A stretch of DNA of 64,000 nucleotides from Paracyclopina nana (GCA_019096065.1 JAGUCH010000002.1:4042501-4106500), one strand, 5' to 3'. Positions 21,053 to 33,180 are shown, counted from the stretch's first letter. A program made the numbers and translations. The notes: generated by a model from the sequence alone, not told the origin.

Positions 21053-22093
21053 TTTGTGTATTGATGATGAGGCTACAATAGCACAACCTTGGCTTTCACA
21101 TTGTACCTTTGTTGTTTTGGCCTTATAAGGGAGAACCAGCCGAGCTTTCTAACTTATTACTCCACTTTGGTAGCCATTAAAGTGTGTCCCATCCATCAAG
21201 TCTCATCCATTAAGGAAATGCTACTTTTTTAATGCATAAAAGTAGAATTGATATCATTTTACGCAAAATGTCCTTCCTTCAATCTTAAAATTGATGCAAG
21301 AAATGAAATTTTGAACAGGCGTTTTAAAAATGGTTAGAGCTTGAAGCTACAAAAAGCTTGAGTTTACTCAATTGTCTAATAAAGTCAACTTATCATTATA
21401 CCTAATAATAGGACTTTTGGTTTTTTTGCGTGGTAATAAGAATGAGGAAAGCGTGAGCATAGTCCACAAAAAGGGAAAATGATGCTCTTAAAGCCCCACT
21501 TTGATGAGTCAAAAATGTGCATGCCTTTCCTTTTTATGGAATGAGTGGTAGCATTGCGTTACATAGTGGCATTTTGCATGAATAAAGACATACAATCCTT
21601 GATTCAATTGTTTTAGGGCTGGGCGAAAATATTGGCGCTAAAAAGTAGCTATTCCAAGCAAAGTCACTGGTCAAAATTGAATGAGTTTTTGAAATTGTTT
21701 GCATGGGCTTGTAAGCGTATGTTTACCAAAAGTTCCTTTTTAAAAAGTTCCTTTCAAAATGTGTTTGAAGTCAATTCGATATTCTCGCTCTGTGAATGTA
21801 TAATGTAATTGAAGGCAAATACATTTAATCGTTAGGTATTTCTAAATTGAAAGTCCATGTATTTTCATAGCTGAAGTCAAGTAGGTATATAATTCCAAAA
21901 TAATGCATGATAAAACGACAAAGAATAGCTTTTCAGCTTGATCATTATCATTGTGGTAACCTTGTGATTATGGATCATGTTTGAGGCACTGCAATGAGTA
22001 ACTTTGAAAGTTGCTCATCTCCTAGAAATTCAAAGAAGATTTACTAGGTAGGCTGGCAAATTGTGGTTAAAGTTAAGTTATTTATTCATAAAA
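21053..22093. other. Intergenic, no gene seen
   Basis: A+T-rich sequence without supported exons. Around 21564-21592, AGTGGCATTTTGCATGAATAAAGACATAC resembles the start of the ~100-bp repeat found at 3.1-4.3 kb, suggesting a decayed dispersed copy. Confidence 0.5.
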
Positions 22094-23238
22094 TTACTTT
22101 AATCTTTCACTGATGTGAGATAAAATCGTTTGGGATGCTGATAAAACAGAAATACCGAGGAGTAGTCCAAGATTGCCTCCAATTGATGACAACAAGTAAT
22201 CCCTGTTGTAGATTAAGTAATCAATTTCCCCAATTGTTGTGAAATCTTTGTAGCCAATAAAGAGGTGAAATCTGTCAGAGAACTCAGAGGACTTGTTGAA
22301 AAAAAACTTGTACGCATTTTGATGCAACTTCATCTCATTGATGTCATATACGAAGTATTTGCATGGCATCACGCATGTAGCATTGTGAAGCGTGGCGTTT
22401 TGCATGATGTAAATTAGTTCATGCTTCAAACTGTAGTAAGACTCTTTCAAGTGTGAGTAATCCTCAAAAACTGGTTGTGTAGTAAAATTATCACCTGGGT
22501 ACGCCAAGAATTTAGTGTAAGCATTATTCTTTAGGCTCTTTAATTTGCTAAAGGCACACTGAGTGAAATTGAAAAAGCTGCTACTTTCTTCGCAATGTGA
22601 GTTTTTGGTCGAGATTTTATGAACAAGAGCCTCTCTGAAATATAAGTACTGCGAAGCAAATCCTCCTTCAGCTGTGTCTAGCTCAAATAATGTCATCGGC
22701 AGAGGCAAAACAATGAATTGATACCAATATTCAAGCCCTGGCTGATGGACGTAAATTTTCAAGTTTTGGTTTTGCTTCAGCTGTAGATCTGTTTTATGAT
22801 TAAATAGATTCACGCTGCTTGAGTTGTAAAAGGAGAAACATTTGCCAAGATAAGGAGAATAAATGGGTGTAACTTGCCATGTTTTTGCTGTATCTGAAGA
22901 ATGCAAGAGCTCTTCCATAGTTAATACAAACTGGTTAATATCAGACACGTTTTGAATGGATTTTGAATAGGACTCTAAAAAGAAGAAAATTTGTTGAACA
23001 GAAAAACATGGAGTCAAAGAAAGCTTTTACAGTTTTTCAGCTTACCTTGTTTGCATATTGTAATGGAAGGTAGAAACATTTCATCATTTGGATAAACTTC
23101 ATAAATTGTTCCAGTTGACTCAAGGCTGTAATCCATCCAGTTTCTACAGGAGAGATATAGAAACCCAGCGCAGCAGCAAAGGCATATGAAATATTTGAAC
23201 AAAGGTATCGTATAGCCCAGGAATTTTAATTTGAGCAT
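22094..23238 (-). CDS. DEG/ENaC-family sodium channel subunit (short)
   Basis: Exons 23238-23046 and 22974-22094 give 357 aa. The N-terminal span is FKYFICLCCCAGFLYLSC, followed by the post-TM1 segment SLESTGTIYEVYPNDEMFLPSITIC, typical of amiloride-sensitive channels. The C-terminus has NRDYLLSSIGGNLGLLLGISVLS, the second membrane span with the GxS selectivity motif. The ectodomain between them (~270 aa, with few Cys) is shorter than usual. The cytoplasmic tails are very short, and I see no HG gating motif before TM1. Expected role: a plasma-membrane cation channel subunit, trimeric. A fragment of exon 1 is duplicated in inverted orientation at 23575-23687. Confidence 0.88.
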
Positions 23239-23299
23239 ATTTGTTCCCTAAGGTGTTTCCCTAAAGAGTGTCTCCGAATTACTTAGTTGAATGAAAACA

Positions 23300-23576
23300 T
23301 TGGTAAATCGATTTCATTTTGTACACCAAATTGTGCCTAAACAAATAGGAATAAGGTAGGAAATGTTTTTTTTCTGTCTTTTTTATTATTATTACTTTTT
23401 TTTTATTTAGAAAAGTAGAGTTTCAGGCAAGACCAACATTTTACCCTGACCGTGAGCACATCTTCATTAGACAAGAAAAAAGATGCAAAAAATAAAAAAT
23501 AATGATATTGGTTCATGGTCAAAGATGACTAAATAAAACTACTATTGGAGCTATTACTTCGTGTTCCACTAAGTGA
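23300..23576 (+). repeat. Direct duplication, copy 1 (~277 bp)
   Basis: Sequence from TTGGTAAATCGATTTC to CACTAAGTGA recurs at 23691-23964 almost unchanged; the visible differences are in homopolymer lengths. It lies immediately upstream of the DEG/ENaC start and may include its 5' flank. Confidence 0.95.
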
Positions 23577-23687
23577 TGGATTACAGCCTTGAGTCAACTG
23601 GAACAATTTATGAAGTTTATCCAAATGATGAAATGTTTCTACCTTCCATTACAATATGCAAACAAGGTAAGCTGAAAAACTGTAAAA
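23575..23687 (+). repeat. Inverted copy of DEG/ENaC exon 1 fragment
   Basis: These 113 bp are the reverse complement of 23025-23137. They cover the end of exon 1 (SLESTGTIYEVYPNDE...ICKQ), its GT donor and the start of intron 1. Here they are in plus orientation and orphaned, wedged between the two direct copies of the flanking 277-bp segment. No open gene results. Confidence 0.95.
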
Positions 23688-23690
23688 CAA

Positions 23691-23964
23691 TTGGTAAATC
23701 GATTTCATTTTGTACACCAAATTGTGCCTAAACAAATAGGAATAAGGTAGGAAATGTTTTTTTCTGTCTTTTTTATTATTATTACTTTTTTTATTTAGAA
23801 AAGTAGAGTTTCAGGCAAGACCAACATTTTACCCTGACCGTGAGCACATCTTCATTAGACAAGAAAAAAGATGCAAAAAATAAAAAATAATGATATTGGT
23901 TCATGGTCAAAGATGACTAAATAAAACTACTATTGGAGCTATTACTTCGTGTTCCACTAAGTGA
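23691..23964 (+). repeat. Direct duplication, copy 2 (~274 bp)
   Basis: Near-identical to 23300-23576. Together with the inverted exon fragment this gives the order flank, inverted exon, flank. Such a product is expected from template switching or a fold-back repair event rather than simple tandem duplication. Confidence 0.95.
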
Positions 23965-24394
23965 AATTCGAATTTTCTAGTTTAATTTCAAACTTTCACT
24001 TGAATATTGATATAACATTACTTACCCAGCAGGTTGCAATCTAAGAATTATCAACTATTCACAACTTGCTGAGTGAGTGCATAACGCATAGCTTAAAAGA
24101 CAGAAAATATCTATTTGACTTTTCATGAACTGCAGAACACTAATAAGAACCATTCAAACTTAGGGGATGAATTGCTTACAAAATTAATGAATAATACAAA
24201 TGAAGGTAATTCCAGACGGATGTCGATTATCCGCATGCTATGTTAGACGAATAAGATACTAAAGATAGTGAATTTTGCATCAGTCAGTGAAAGGACACCA
24301 CATTGAAAAGAAGGTAGGCCCATTAGCCAAAAAATGTTGTTTTTGCAATTTGAGATCACTCTTATTACCTTTCCAGGCTCAAACAGCAAAAGTC

Positions 24395-24520
24395 ATGTTT
24401 CCTCCATTTTTTCCAGTGCTACCAGAAACTTTCATATTTTTGGGTGTAGCCTTTATTAGTTTATTCATGTATGGAGTGGGATTTCTGCTGCATCAGTACC
24501 CACTCTTAAATGAAAAGTAG
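24395..24520 (+). CDS. Putative 41-aa membrane microprotein
   Basis: ATG at 24395 opens MFPPFFPVLPETFIFLGVAF, then a hydrophobic span (ISLFMYGVGFLLH) and a short QYPLLNEK tail; TAG is at 24518. A good acceptor (ttaccttTCCAG) lies at 24375, with a GTAGGC donor upstream at 24315, so the ORF sits in a spliced last exon. AATAAA follows at about 24536. I do not recognise it. Its size, single span and position suggest a small integral membrane protein, for example a mitochondrial or ER complex accessory subunit. Without homology the call stays tentative. Confidence 0.45.
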   Translation: MFPPFFPVLPETFIFLGVAFISLFMYGVGFLLHQYPLLNEK

Positions 24521-24889
24521 CATTAATTTTATTGGAAATAAAGCTTATGTATTATCACTTCTGTGCTCTCAAAAAATAAATTTAATTACCTTACCTCAAG
24601 AAAAGGATCCAGGATCGAAATCCATTATTTGCCATATTTGCTCTTATGCACTTTTTGAGTGAGTGTCTGTTTACTCTCTGTCTGGTTGAGCTTTGGTGCA
24701 TTTGTTTACCTCAGTAATTCCATTGCGATTTGTTGGCGCAACAATCTCCTAAAACATCTCGCAACCTTCCACCATTTCCCGATTTTAAGGCGACCAAGCA
24801 AGAATGTGACTTATTAGAGGGACCGGTTTTGAGCTGCAAAAATAAAAGCTCATTGTGACTTACTACGAGTGCCACCTAATCTGAAAATC

Positions 24890-26573
24890 ATGAGTTTGAG
24901 TCGCTCCAACTCCAGAAGGAGGCTAATTAGCATAAGGAGTTCAGTTTCGAGATTCAGTGAGAGTCGCATTCCTTCTCTGGTTGACATAGATGCCTTCATC
25001 AATGGAGGATTTGAAGCAGACGAGGCGAGTATTTCTGCCATTGATGACATTTTTGTGCCTCCTTCCACAAGTAATTATGAAATTACCCCAACTCAACTTT
25101 GGCCATATGTTATTTTTTTTTAAAGTTGACGAATCCACTTTAACTGAGGAAGAAGGAAGGAGAGAGCGAAGGTCTCGAAGAATTGCGTTTACACTGGGTT
25201 GCTTAATGGCTTTCACGTCAGGCCTCACTTTAACTGTCAATAACTTCATTGTGAAAGAGTTCAGCATTGATTTCGGTGAAATCATGGCCGTCAGAGGCTT
25301 AATGCAAATTCCAGTCATGCTGACAATCATAGCCTTTCAAGGCAAGGCTGTGGACAAAACATGCACCATACATGAAAACTTTGAATTTCTCCAATCATAG
25401 GGAAATTGAAGCAAATAATTCCTGATACCTTGGCTTTGGCACTGATGACAATCTCAGTAGGGATATTCGGGGGGTTTACCATGCTGGCAACTTTTGCATG
25501 TGTCAAATTCATGCCAGTAATGATTTGGTAATTTTTAGGCAAAAAGCGTGTTTTTGAAGCGTTGAATTTCAGGTTGGCGATGCTATGACGCTGATTTTTA
25601 CTAATCCTTTGTTCACAATGATTTTTGCAGCCATTTTCTTAGGACATCGCCTAACATTGCTCAAAAATGTTTCGGGTGATGATTTTACTGAAATATCCAA
25701 ATCACTAACAAAGTTAACGATATTTTCATATTTCAGCTCTCGTCTTAATGGCTGGTATAATTTTGGTGACAAAGCCCCCCTTCATATTTTCTCAGCCGGA
25801 AGGCCAAAATGTCACCAGCTCAGATGAATTATTGAATATGAACTTTGTCCTTTATGACTTCAAAAGTGAGCCTCATGATGGAGTATTCCTACTTATCATC
25901 AGTGGATTTCCCTTTTTTTCCAGTTTCTAATTGGTCTCTTCAGCAGCAGCCAACTTTTTACCAGGACCCAGAAAAGGGAGACTATTACTTCGTGGGAGCC
26001 CTGATAGCTTTAAGCCAAGCTATTTTTTCAGCTTGCAATAACATCATCATAGCAAAAATAGTAGGCTGGCAATCGTGATCTTTTTATGGAATGCTGACCT
26101 GTGTTTTTAGGGCAACAGAGTTCCCATTACAGTCCTTTTATTTTATATTGGAGTGGGCGGGCTGCTGACGGCCTTTTTGTGCCAGCTCATTGATGAAAAT
26201 GACAGATTCTTCTCCTCGAGTATCACAGAAATTCCTCTAAAGGAAATAGGAGTGGCCTTGGGAGTTGGATGTATTGGCCTTTCCGGATTCTTCTGCACAA
26301 CAAGATCTCTCACAATGATCCCGCCTTCAACTGTAGCCACTCTGAGGACCTCACAGATTTTTGTGGCTTTTATTGCTCAGGTCAACAAACAAAATTCCTT
26401 TCTTTATAAGCATGATACTACTATGACACTTTTTCGTGTAGGCCTTGATTATGCAATTGCTGCCATCCGTTTTGGACATTGTTGGTGCATTGTCAATTTT
26501 TTTGGCTTCCTTGGTCATCACATTTGAGAAGTCAGTGTACAAGTGTATAATGTGCAGAAGTAGCCGAGCCTAA
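24890..26573 (+). CDS. EamA-type transporter, SLC35G-like
   Basis: Eight exons (24890-25070, 25126-25341, 25401-25516, 25573-25675, 25737-25865, 25924-26060, 26111-26380, 26442-26573) close exactly into 427 aa. A Ser/Arg-rich cytosolic N-terminus is followed by about ten hydrophobic segments in two EamA repeats. Signatures include NNFIVKEFSIDFGEIMAVRG, VGDAMTLIFTNPLFTMIFAAIFLG, GILVTKPPF-type loops, FFCTTRSLTMIPPSTVATLRTSQI and AQALIMQLLPSVLDIVGA. These match the drug/metabolite transporter superfamily, SLC35G/TMEM20 branch, whose substrates are poorly defined. The second intron appears to be GC-AG (CAAG|GCAAGG). The start is the ATG before SLSRSNSRRR; an in-frame GTG 21 bp upstream is not used. 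Confidence 0.9.
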
Positions 26574-26693
26574 ATTAGTTTGAAGAAGAATTGGGCCTAC
26601 TGTCCCAAGTCTTGACTAGCTCTTCGATTTGTTTCCTTTTAGTGAAATCATCAGCTAAGCATGAATCATGGATGAAGAAACGCTTATTGTATT

Positions 26694-29600
26694 TCAAACT
26701 CTAATCGTAATACCTTCTTCGTTCGACACAATGCCATCAAAGATCTTTTCCAAGTCATCCTTCTTCAGCTTCCTCTTCTTGAACACAGAATCCAGCCTGG
26801 ATAGCACAATGTCAATCTTGTGAGCCAAAGGAGCTATGGAGGATTCCATACGATCAACTCTGCCTTGCAACCTATGACAATTAATGAAAAAAAAATAATT
26901 TCGAGAATGACGAATGTGAAATGGGCGTCGTCGTCACCTGTAGAAATCATCATCGTAGGCTGGAGCTTCGTTTTCAATTTCTTCTTTGATTTTGGCAGAC
27001 CTCAATTTTCTGGCCTCTTTTCCTGTCAGTGGCCTTTGCCTTTCACCTTCCTCAGTGTCAGAGTCCAAATCCACATCCGCATCTGCATCAACTATGGAGA
27101 AAGTGCTCAGCCGTCTCGTATCAGCAGCAACCTTTAAATTAATTGCAGTTAGCTTTTGAAAAACTGACTTAATACGACATTACCTGCTTGGCTTTCAATT
27201 CCTCCTCGTCCATGATAATTTGGGAGATGGCAGGGTCATTTTTGAAAAAGTGGAAAAACAAATCAATCTCCACGTCCGAAAACCTCGCCCTTACACCAAA
27301 AAGCAATTTAGGAAATACAATCAACGGATCAAAATTGTGCTTACTTTCTGAGGTGCTCCCTCAGCTCCTCGTAGGTAACAAACCCATCGTCAGCAGCTGC
27401 GAGTTTGATTGCATTTTCCACGTCAATGCCTCGGTCTTGAATGCCAAGGTATCCTTTGACATTGTTCAACCCAGTTTTGAAAAAGTCGCCCATTTGGAAG
27501 TCAGCCTTTCTGCTTTTCACATCCAGCTTCACCTCAGCATACGTGTCATTGATGATGGCCAAAAACATGTTCTAATTGGGATTATCTGTAAGCTTTTGGG
27601 TTATCAGAAAATAGGCCATGGAAATTACCAGGAGGACAAAAAACACAAAGAAAATGTAGCACAAAAAGTAGGTGGGACCAAGGAACGTACTGGCACTTTC
27701 AATTGCCCTGAAATTGAAGTCTCCCAAGATCATTCTGAACAAGGTGAAAACCGAGTCCTTGAAGCTCCTGAAGTCGTAAACCTGCAAAGGCAATATTTAC
27801 ATAGCTGAAGCAATATACTATGTTCTGTTGCAAGAAGAGACTATTTACCTGAATGCCAAATAGCAGGAAACCCAATTGGACAAATGCAAAATAAATGATG
27901 CAGAACATCACAGAGAAGCCTGACAGATCTTTTGTCGACTAGAAAGGATGAGTTGGGTTAGTTTCTCAAGAAAAAGTATAGTAACAGTGGATTATTTACT
28001 CACAGCTGACAAAGTTTCTGAAAGTTGAGTCATGGTCTTGTTGAATGACAAGTATTTGAAAAGCTTCACCCAAGCTACAAAAATGTTGAAGGCTGACAAA
28101 ATTGTCAATGATCTCGAAGAGTCAGCCAAGGGTGAGAAATCTGCATGCAAAAAGGGCTTGGCAAGCAAAACTTGAAGCAAACTCTTGACTTTGAGCAGGT
28201 TGTACACATTCAGTCCAATTTGGGCCAATGAAATCTTTAAAAAAGGAATCCAGGTTCAAAGGTGGCAATTTGAAAAGAAAATCCATAAAACTCACAGCAA
28301 TCACAACTAAATCCAGGATATTCCACAGGTTGAAGAAATACTTGAAGCCATGAACTTTGATCTCCAGGGACTCCTCCACAATGTAGTACAAAATGTAAAT
28401 GATAAAGATGCATTCGCAAGAAAGAAGCAAAAAGTCAGCAGGAGTTGTGTACTTGAGTAGCTTCACCGTAGTCAACTTTTGGCTAGGCAAAACTCCACCC
28501 ACAGCAGGAAACTCAAAGGCCAACCTGAAAAACGTCAAATTTGACGCATAAAAAAGTGGCTTTAAATTGCACCGTAACTCCTACTTGATCACACAGAACA
28601 GATTGATGTTAGCATTGTAGACAGTGAAGTCAATGGTGACAAATCTGGTCCCTTGGGTGATCCAAAGGCCACTTTTAAGCTCACTCAAAATAGCCTCAGT
28701 CTCATTTCTCAAGTAATGCAGAGTTTGAGCATATCCAGCCCCGCTGTAGCTAGCAATTTGGCCATCAAACCATGAGGCTTCCAACACACTTTCATCTTGC
28801 CATCTCCACCTGAAAAGCTGGGCAACTGAAAGAGCAACTATGTCGGGTTTTTTAATGAAAACTTACGCATCTTCGCTGGAGTATTTCCTAAAGTCCGGAA
28901 TGTAGGTCAGCTTGTCTTCCAAGGCTTGAGAATAGGGAGCAAAACAGACTCTAATGGCCTTCTGAAAATCCTGTGGGACATCGCAAGTCTTGTTGCCAAC
29001 TTTGAGCATTCTTATGCGAGGCAAACCCAGAATTCTGTTCTCGTACATCACATTTCTGTCAGCTGGCGGAACATCGCACGGCTGCTTGGCCACAACTCCA
29101 TCAGGACATCGCACTTCGGCATTTTTGAAGCCCCTATTATACCAGGTTTCCCAGTACAATGCATCCAGGAGATCACCTTCGACAAACTGCAATTGAACTG
29201 CATTCAAAAATTGTTTACTGAAGATTAGGCCGTTTTAGGCGACGTTATTACACTTTTCTGAAAAGAGAAAACTGAAAAGTGGCGGGCTACAGCTGCGCAG
29301 CTGACTTAGATGCAGAGTTATACAAATGTAAACAAAGCACTCCAAGGCTGTTTTGGCTGTTTTTGGTAAAGTATGGCTCTTAACGGAATTAAAAGTGAAA
29401 ACGCTCAAAACTGGAATTCAAAACAAAAATCTCAGCCGCGCCATTTCTTATTTTAGTGAGTCATGGCGACTTTAAAGAAGACAGTCAGTCAATTGCGACT
29501 TAACTAGTAGTGCTAATTTCAGTGAAGCGAATCAAGGAATCGGGAGATCGATTTTGACCGGGATCAGGAGCCAAATGGCCTAAATAGATGAAGGTAGGAA

Positions 29601-30377
29601 ACTTGTTTTTGTATTTTTTGCTTACATCCCAAAAGCCTCCATAATTGGTAATATCGGGCTGTTTCTCGAACAAACTTGAGAGAACAGACGTGTATCTGAA
29701 GTTTTCTTCAGAATAAGGCGAGAAAGTTGCTGGAATTGAAAAAAGTTTTGGCTAACTGATGTTAATTTATGCTGTTATGTCTCCTTACCAAAACAAATGA
29801 TGAAGAGGAAAATGGTGTATAAAAACAGTTCTCTTAGGGTTGTTTTGACATACAGTTGAGCATCTTTGTTATCTTTCAACATTTCCCTTGAAGCCCACAT
29901 GCCTACGAAAAATTATGCTAATTAAAAAATCATCAGAATTGCTGAAGTGTTAGGCACCTGAAATCAATCTGATGCAACAATTTGGCTTCTTCTCCTTTTC
30001 CTCTTCATCCTCATCTAGCAGCTCCTTTTCAGATGCAGCAGTGCTCCAAGCCACAGATTTGGCTGACTTTGTTGACCTGACAGACTTCAAGCTGCCTTGT
30101 CTAGTTAAGGATGATTTTATAGATCTGTTTGATCCCTGGCGGCTTAGACTCTTGATATCCTCATTATTGTCCTATTATGTAAATATAATTGTTAGTGATT
30201 TGTTTATCAAGGTTGTTGAATGAAAGGCGCCAATACTTCAGCTGTTGATTTGATAGATTTTGAGCTTGGCGGTCTTGAGCCTTCATTTTGCTCTTCTTTT
30301 GCCTCATTTTCATCATTATGAGCTTCCTCTGGCTCTTCATTTTCTTGAGGACTTGCTGCTTCTTCAATGTCAGCCAT
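26694..30377 (-). CDS. PKD2: Polycystin-2-like TRP channel
   Basis: Fourteen exons close in frame into about 841 aa (30377-30237, 30171-29958, 29902-29789, 29729-29626, 29186-28867, 28809-28585, 28524-28296, 28234-28004, 27938-27849, 27781-27629, 27571-27345, 27289-27184, 27131-26938, 26871-26694). There is an acidic/Ser-rich cytosolic N-terminus, S1 near TTLRELFLYTIFLFIICF, and the extracellular TOP domain (EGDLLDALYWETWY...YTGAGYAQTL-like SYSGAGYAQTL). S2-S6 follow, with the pore MILGDFNFRAIESA and NMFLAIINDTYAEVK. An EF-hand-like DDGFVTYEELREHL and a C-terminal coiled coil (LQGRVDRMESSIAPL...) complete it. Expected role: a calcium-permeable cation channel of cilia, ER or sensory cells. The last residues are uncertain because a possible donor lies just before the stop. 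Human PKD2 is about 970 aa. Confidence 0.94.
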
Positions 30378-31409
30378 TTTAGAAAGGCACCTCGGCTTAA
30401 GTGACTTGATTGAGTACAGTGGTTGCTTGTGTTTTTAGCAACTTCTTTTGCCCACAACCTTGGCAACCTTTTTTAAGGTCAACTTAATCTTCACCAAGGA
30501 GTTAAATATTGATGAACAAAAGAAAGCTAAATGGTTGCTTAGGGATTTTTTTGACTTGGTTTTAGAGGTTCTGGATTGATAAGCTCTAAAAATAAATAGG
30601 CATAATTGAAGTTCCTTTATTTATAAGCACTGCTGTATAGTGATCTTTCAAGAAATCCTTCCATTAAAGCACTGTAATCGCTTGATGTACTTCTTTTATT
30701 AAATTGTTTTGATATTAATAGAATTTCAGAATTTATGCACTTCCTTCGTGCAACTTACATCACATATACTCACAAGCTGTTACAAGTGCTTACGTGATTG
30801 ATGAAGCAGTTCTATCAGCTTTTGAATCATTGCCACTCTCTGTAATAAATGTAGTGGCCATATATGTACATGAAAGTAAATTGTTGTATGATTTCGTCAC
30901 ATATTGTTGTAGCTTGTGAGGAATTTGTCACAAGCTCTTTTACATGTTGTGGCATAATAGTTTACTGGTTGCTTTTCGGGGCTGAGAAGGTAACGTAAAA
31001 AATGCCCTAGTTTAGTGAATGAATCCAAGCCGAATCTTGAACCGAGCGAAAGCTGACACAATCGGCAAAGTGAATTTACTCCCGAGGAAAACGGTTACAG
31101 TTAGTAAAAGTTTCTGTATTGGTTCCTAGTATCTTGTCTTCTTGTAGTTCATCTCGTACGATGTAACTTTAAATCTAAGTGTAGTGATTGTACGAGTCAT
31201 GAATTGAGTTGCTTAATGTACTTTGCTTTCATTCTCGTAGTATAGCTTTTATTCTAATTTCTAGTTTAAGTAAGCCACTTGAAAACAAGCTGCACTCATA
31301 ATTGAGCATTTATTACAAACCATCAAGCATGTACTATTGATATGTTTTATTAGTTATAACTCTTTCTAAGTGTTATGTATTTTCTATTTAAAGTGGCACA
31401 TGACATTAA
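30378..31409. other. Intergenic, no gene seen
   Basis: A+T-rich sequence between the 5' end of polycystin-2 and the 3' end of the small secreted gene. No supported ORF, RNA gene or repeat was found. Confidence 0.5.
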
Positions 31410-32015
31410 TCAGATTTTAATGCCCGAAAGAATCCCTTTCAATAGTCCAATGGGGTTAAAAGGCAAAACGACGGTTCCAAAGAATTCAAATTGAACTCCT
31501 AAAGTATCTGTAAGATTGTGAAGGCTTCCATTCAGCAAGGATATGGTCATCGTGAAGTTATTGCCTTTAGCTGAAACTACAAAAAAGAGATTATTTAAAA
31601 GAATGATTGCTGAATATAATTCACCATCAATATGCTTAAATGCATCTTCATTTGAGGGATTCAAAGGAGGGAATGTAGCTGTTGTTGCAGTGGAACTGTC
31701 ATTGGCTGCTTCTAAATAACAAACAAGTTAGTTTACATGAAGTGTTATCATTTTGCATTTTTAAGCCAACCTGTAACTGATGTTGCTGTGGTTGTTGCAG
31801 TGGAGCTTTCTTCGGGTAGCTGATAGTCATTGGATTCTCCTGCAATAAAAGCAAACGCAATGTTTGTTGTGAAAGCAACACTTTTACTCATTAATTGAAT
31901 TGCCTTGCGAATGTTGTTTGTGGTGCTTGCTTTTTTTCGCAGAACTCTCATGGCTAAAGCAGCACAGCATAACAAGTGCGACAGCCACAAAAAAGCCTTG
32001 ATGGAAAGCTTTCAT
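31410..32015 (-). CDS. Small secreted Ser/Thr-rich protein A
   Basis: Four exons (32015-31904, 31839-31771, 31711-31625, 31576-31410) give 144 aa. It opens with MKAFHQGFFVAVALVMLCC, a signal peptide with cleavage around ESSA, then KKSKHHKQH. A Thr/Ser/Ala-rich stretch follows (ESNDYQLPEESSTATTTAT) and then a hydrophobic beta-rich C-terminus (NNFTMTISLLNGSLHNLTDTLG) with three N-glycosylation sequons. All introns are phase 1. The first appears to be GC-AG (CAAG|GCAATT). It is a tandem paralogue of the gene at 32472-33180, obvious in the signal peptide and the ESNDYQLPEESS block. The family is unknown to me; a mucin-like or hemolymph/cuticle peptide is conceivable. Confidence 0.72.
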
Positions 32016-32471
32016 ATTGCGTATCAGCTCAGGTCAGTTTTTACACTAGTCAATCAAGGCTAATGTGAAAGTGATAAATTAACCACGCCAAAAACAAACA
32101 AATTCTTTCCTTCTTTATGACAGTAGAATTCTCATAAATCAGGATAGATTTGTAGCTAATAAGCAACCTATTCCGAATTGAAAGAAAATCGATGCTTTCT
32201 TGATGGATTGAATTTTTTCGATATGCTTGCCTGTTTTAAATCTTGTTAGGGATAAGATCAAGTAGCTTGTGAATGTGATGTTTTTCAGGTGTTTTCGTAC
32301 TTTTTCTTCCCTAACCTTGACTTGGATAATCTTCAAGTTGTGCAGCTTCGTTTTTACATAGCAAGAAGTCCCCACTTTTGATAATGAAAAGAACACACGA
32401 ATAAATAGCAATGTATTTTATTGTGAATCTATTAGCTATGTATTTTATTGTGAAACATTTAGCAATTTATT

Positions 32472-33180
32472 TTATTGTGAATCTTTGGCCTCGTCAAACA
32501 ATTTTAGAATATCTCCCCTAGGCATGGTAATGTTTCCTTTAGCATCCAAATTGATGACTGCACTAGTGGACAAATCGCTACTTAGCCCATTGATCACAGT
32601 TATGGTCAAGACCATGTCTCCACCCTCAGTTAAATTAAGGTGGCGCGTAACTTTGGGCTCCTCCAATTTTTCATTAGTTTCTTCAGTTGTTTCTGAAAGA
32701 AATGGGTCTTTCTAAAAAAGTTGCTTAGAACCACTGAAACCTTTAGAATGCCTTCATTTATGACGGTTGCATCTTCTCCTGATGTGGTGGTGTTACCTTT
32801 CAAAAGAAAGATTTTTTAAGAAGCACTTACAATTTCACATTTCTCAATAGTTACCTGGCACTACAGTCGTAGTTAAGTTTTCAGTAATTATTTCTGATAA
32901 AAAATAAGAAATTAAAGTAGACTAGATTCAAGCTGATCAAAAATAAAAAAAAACCTGGAGAAGTAACGGCCGTAGCACTTGAACTTTCTTCTGGTAACTG
33001 GTAATCGTTTGACTCTGCAAAGTAAGGAAATGTATCAAAATGTAACTTTTCATATTTTTTCTGATCCAAAACGGTACCATTGTTGTGGTGCTTGCTTTTT
33101 TTCGCCAAACTTTCATGGCTAAGGCAGCACAATAAAATGAGTGTGACAGCAACGAAAAAGCCTTGATGGAAAGCTTGCAT
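32472..33180 (-). CDS. Small secreted Ser/Thr-rich protein B
   Basis: Five exons (33180-33078, 33014-32955, 32893-32855, 32796 to about 32751, 32692-32472). MQAFHQGFFVAVTLILLCC is a signal peptide almost identical to that of protein A. KKSKHHNN, ESNDYQLPEESSSATAVT, an Ile/Thr/Val-rich linker and an acidic EETNEKLEEPK lead to a C-terminal domain (GGDMVLTITVINGLSSDLS...NITMPRGDILKLF). That domain aligns with the end of A but is strongly diverged. The fourth intron closes the frame only with a GC donor (GAAG|GCATTC), so that exon end is uncertain. AATAAA-type signals lie downstream. Duplicated from A or vice versa. Confidence 0.68.

Noticed and set aside
24869..24889. Upstream GTG start of the SLC35G-like ORF
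   Set aside because: Eukaryotic context favours the ATG at 24890.
27188..27808. 206-codon plus-strand ORF
   Set aside because: Antisense shadow of polycystin-2 exons 10-12, no protein-like features of its own.
29515..29585. Possible extra polycystin-2 exon (LAPDPGQNRSPDSLIRFTE)
   Set aside because: Joining it breaks the frame, whereas GAT at 29626 joins TTTGTCGAAGG at 29186 perfectly and matches the family; it is intronic.
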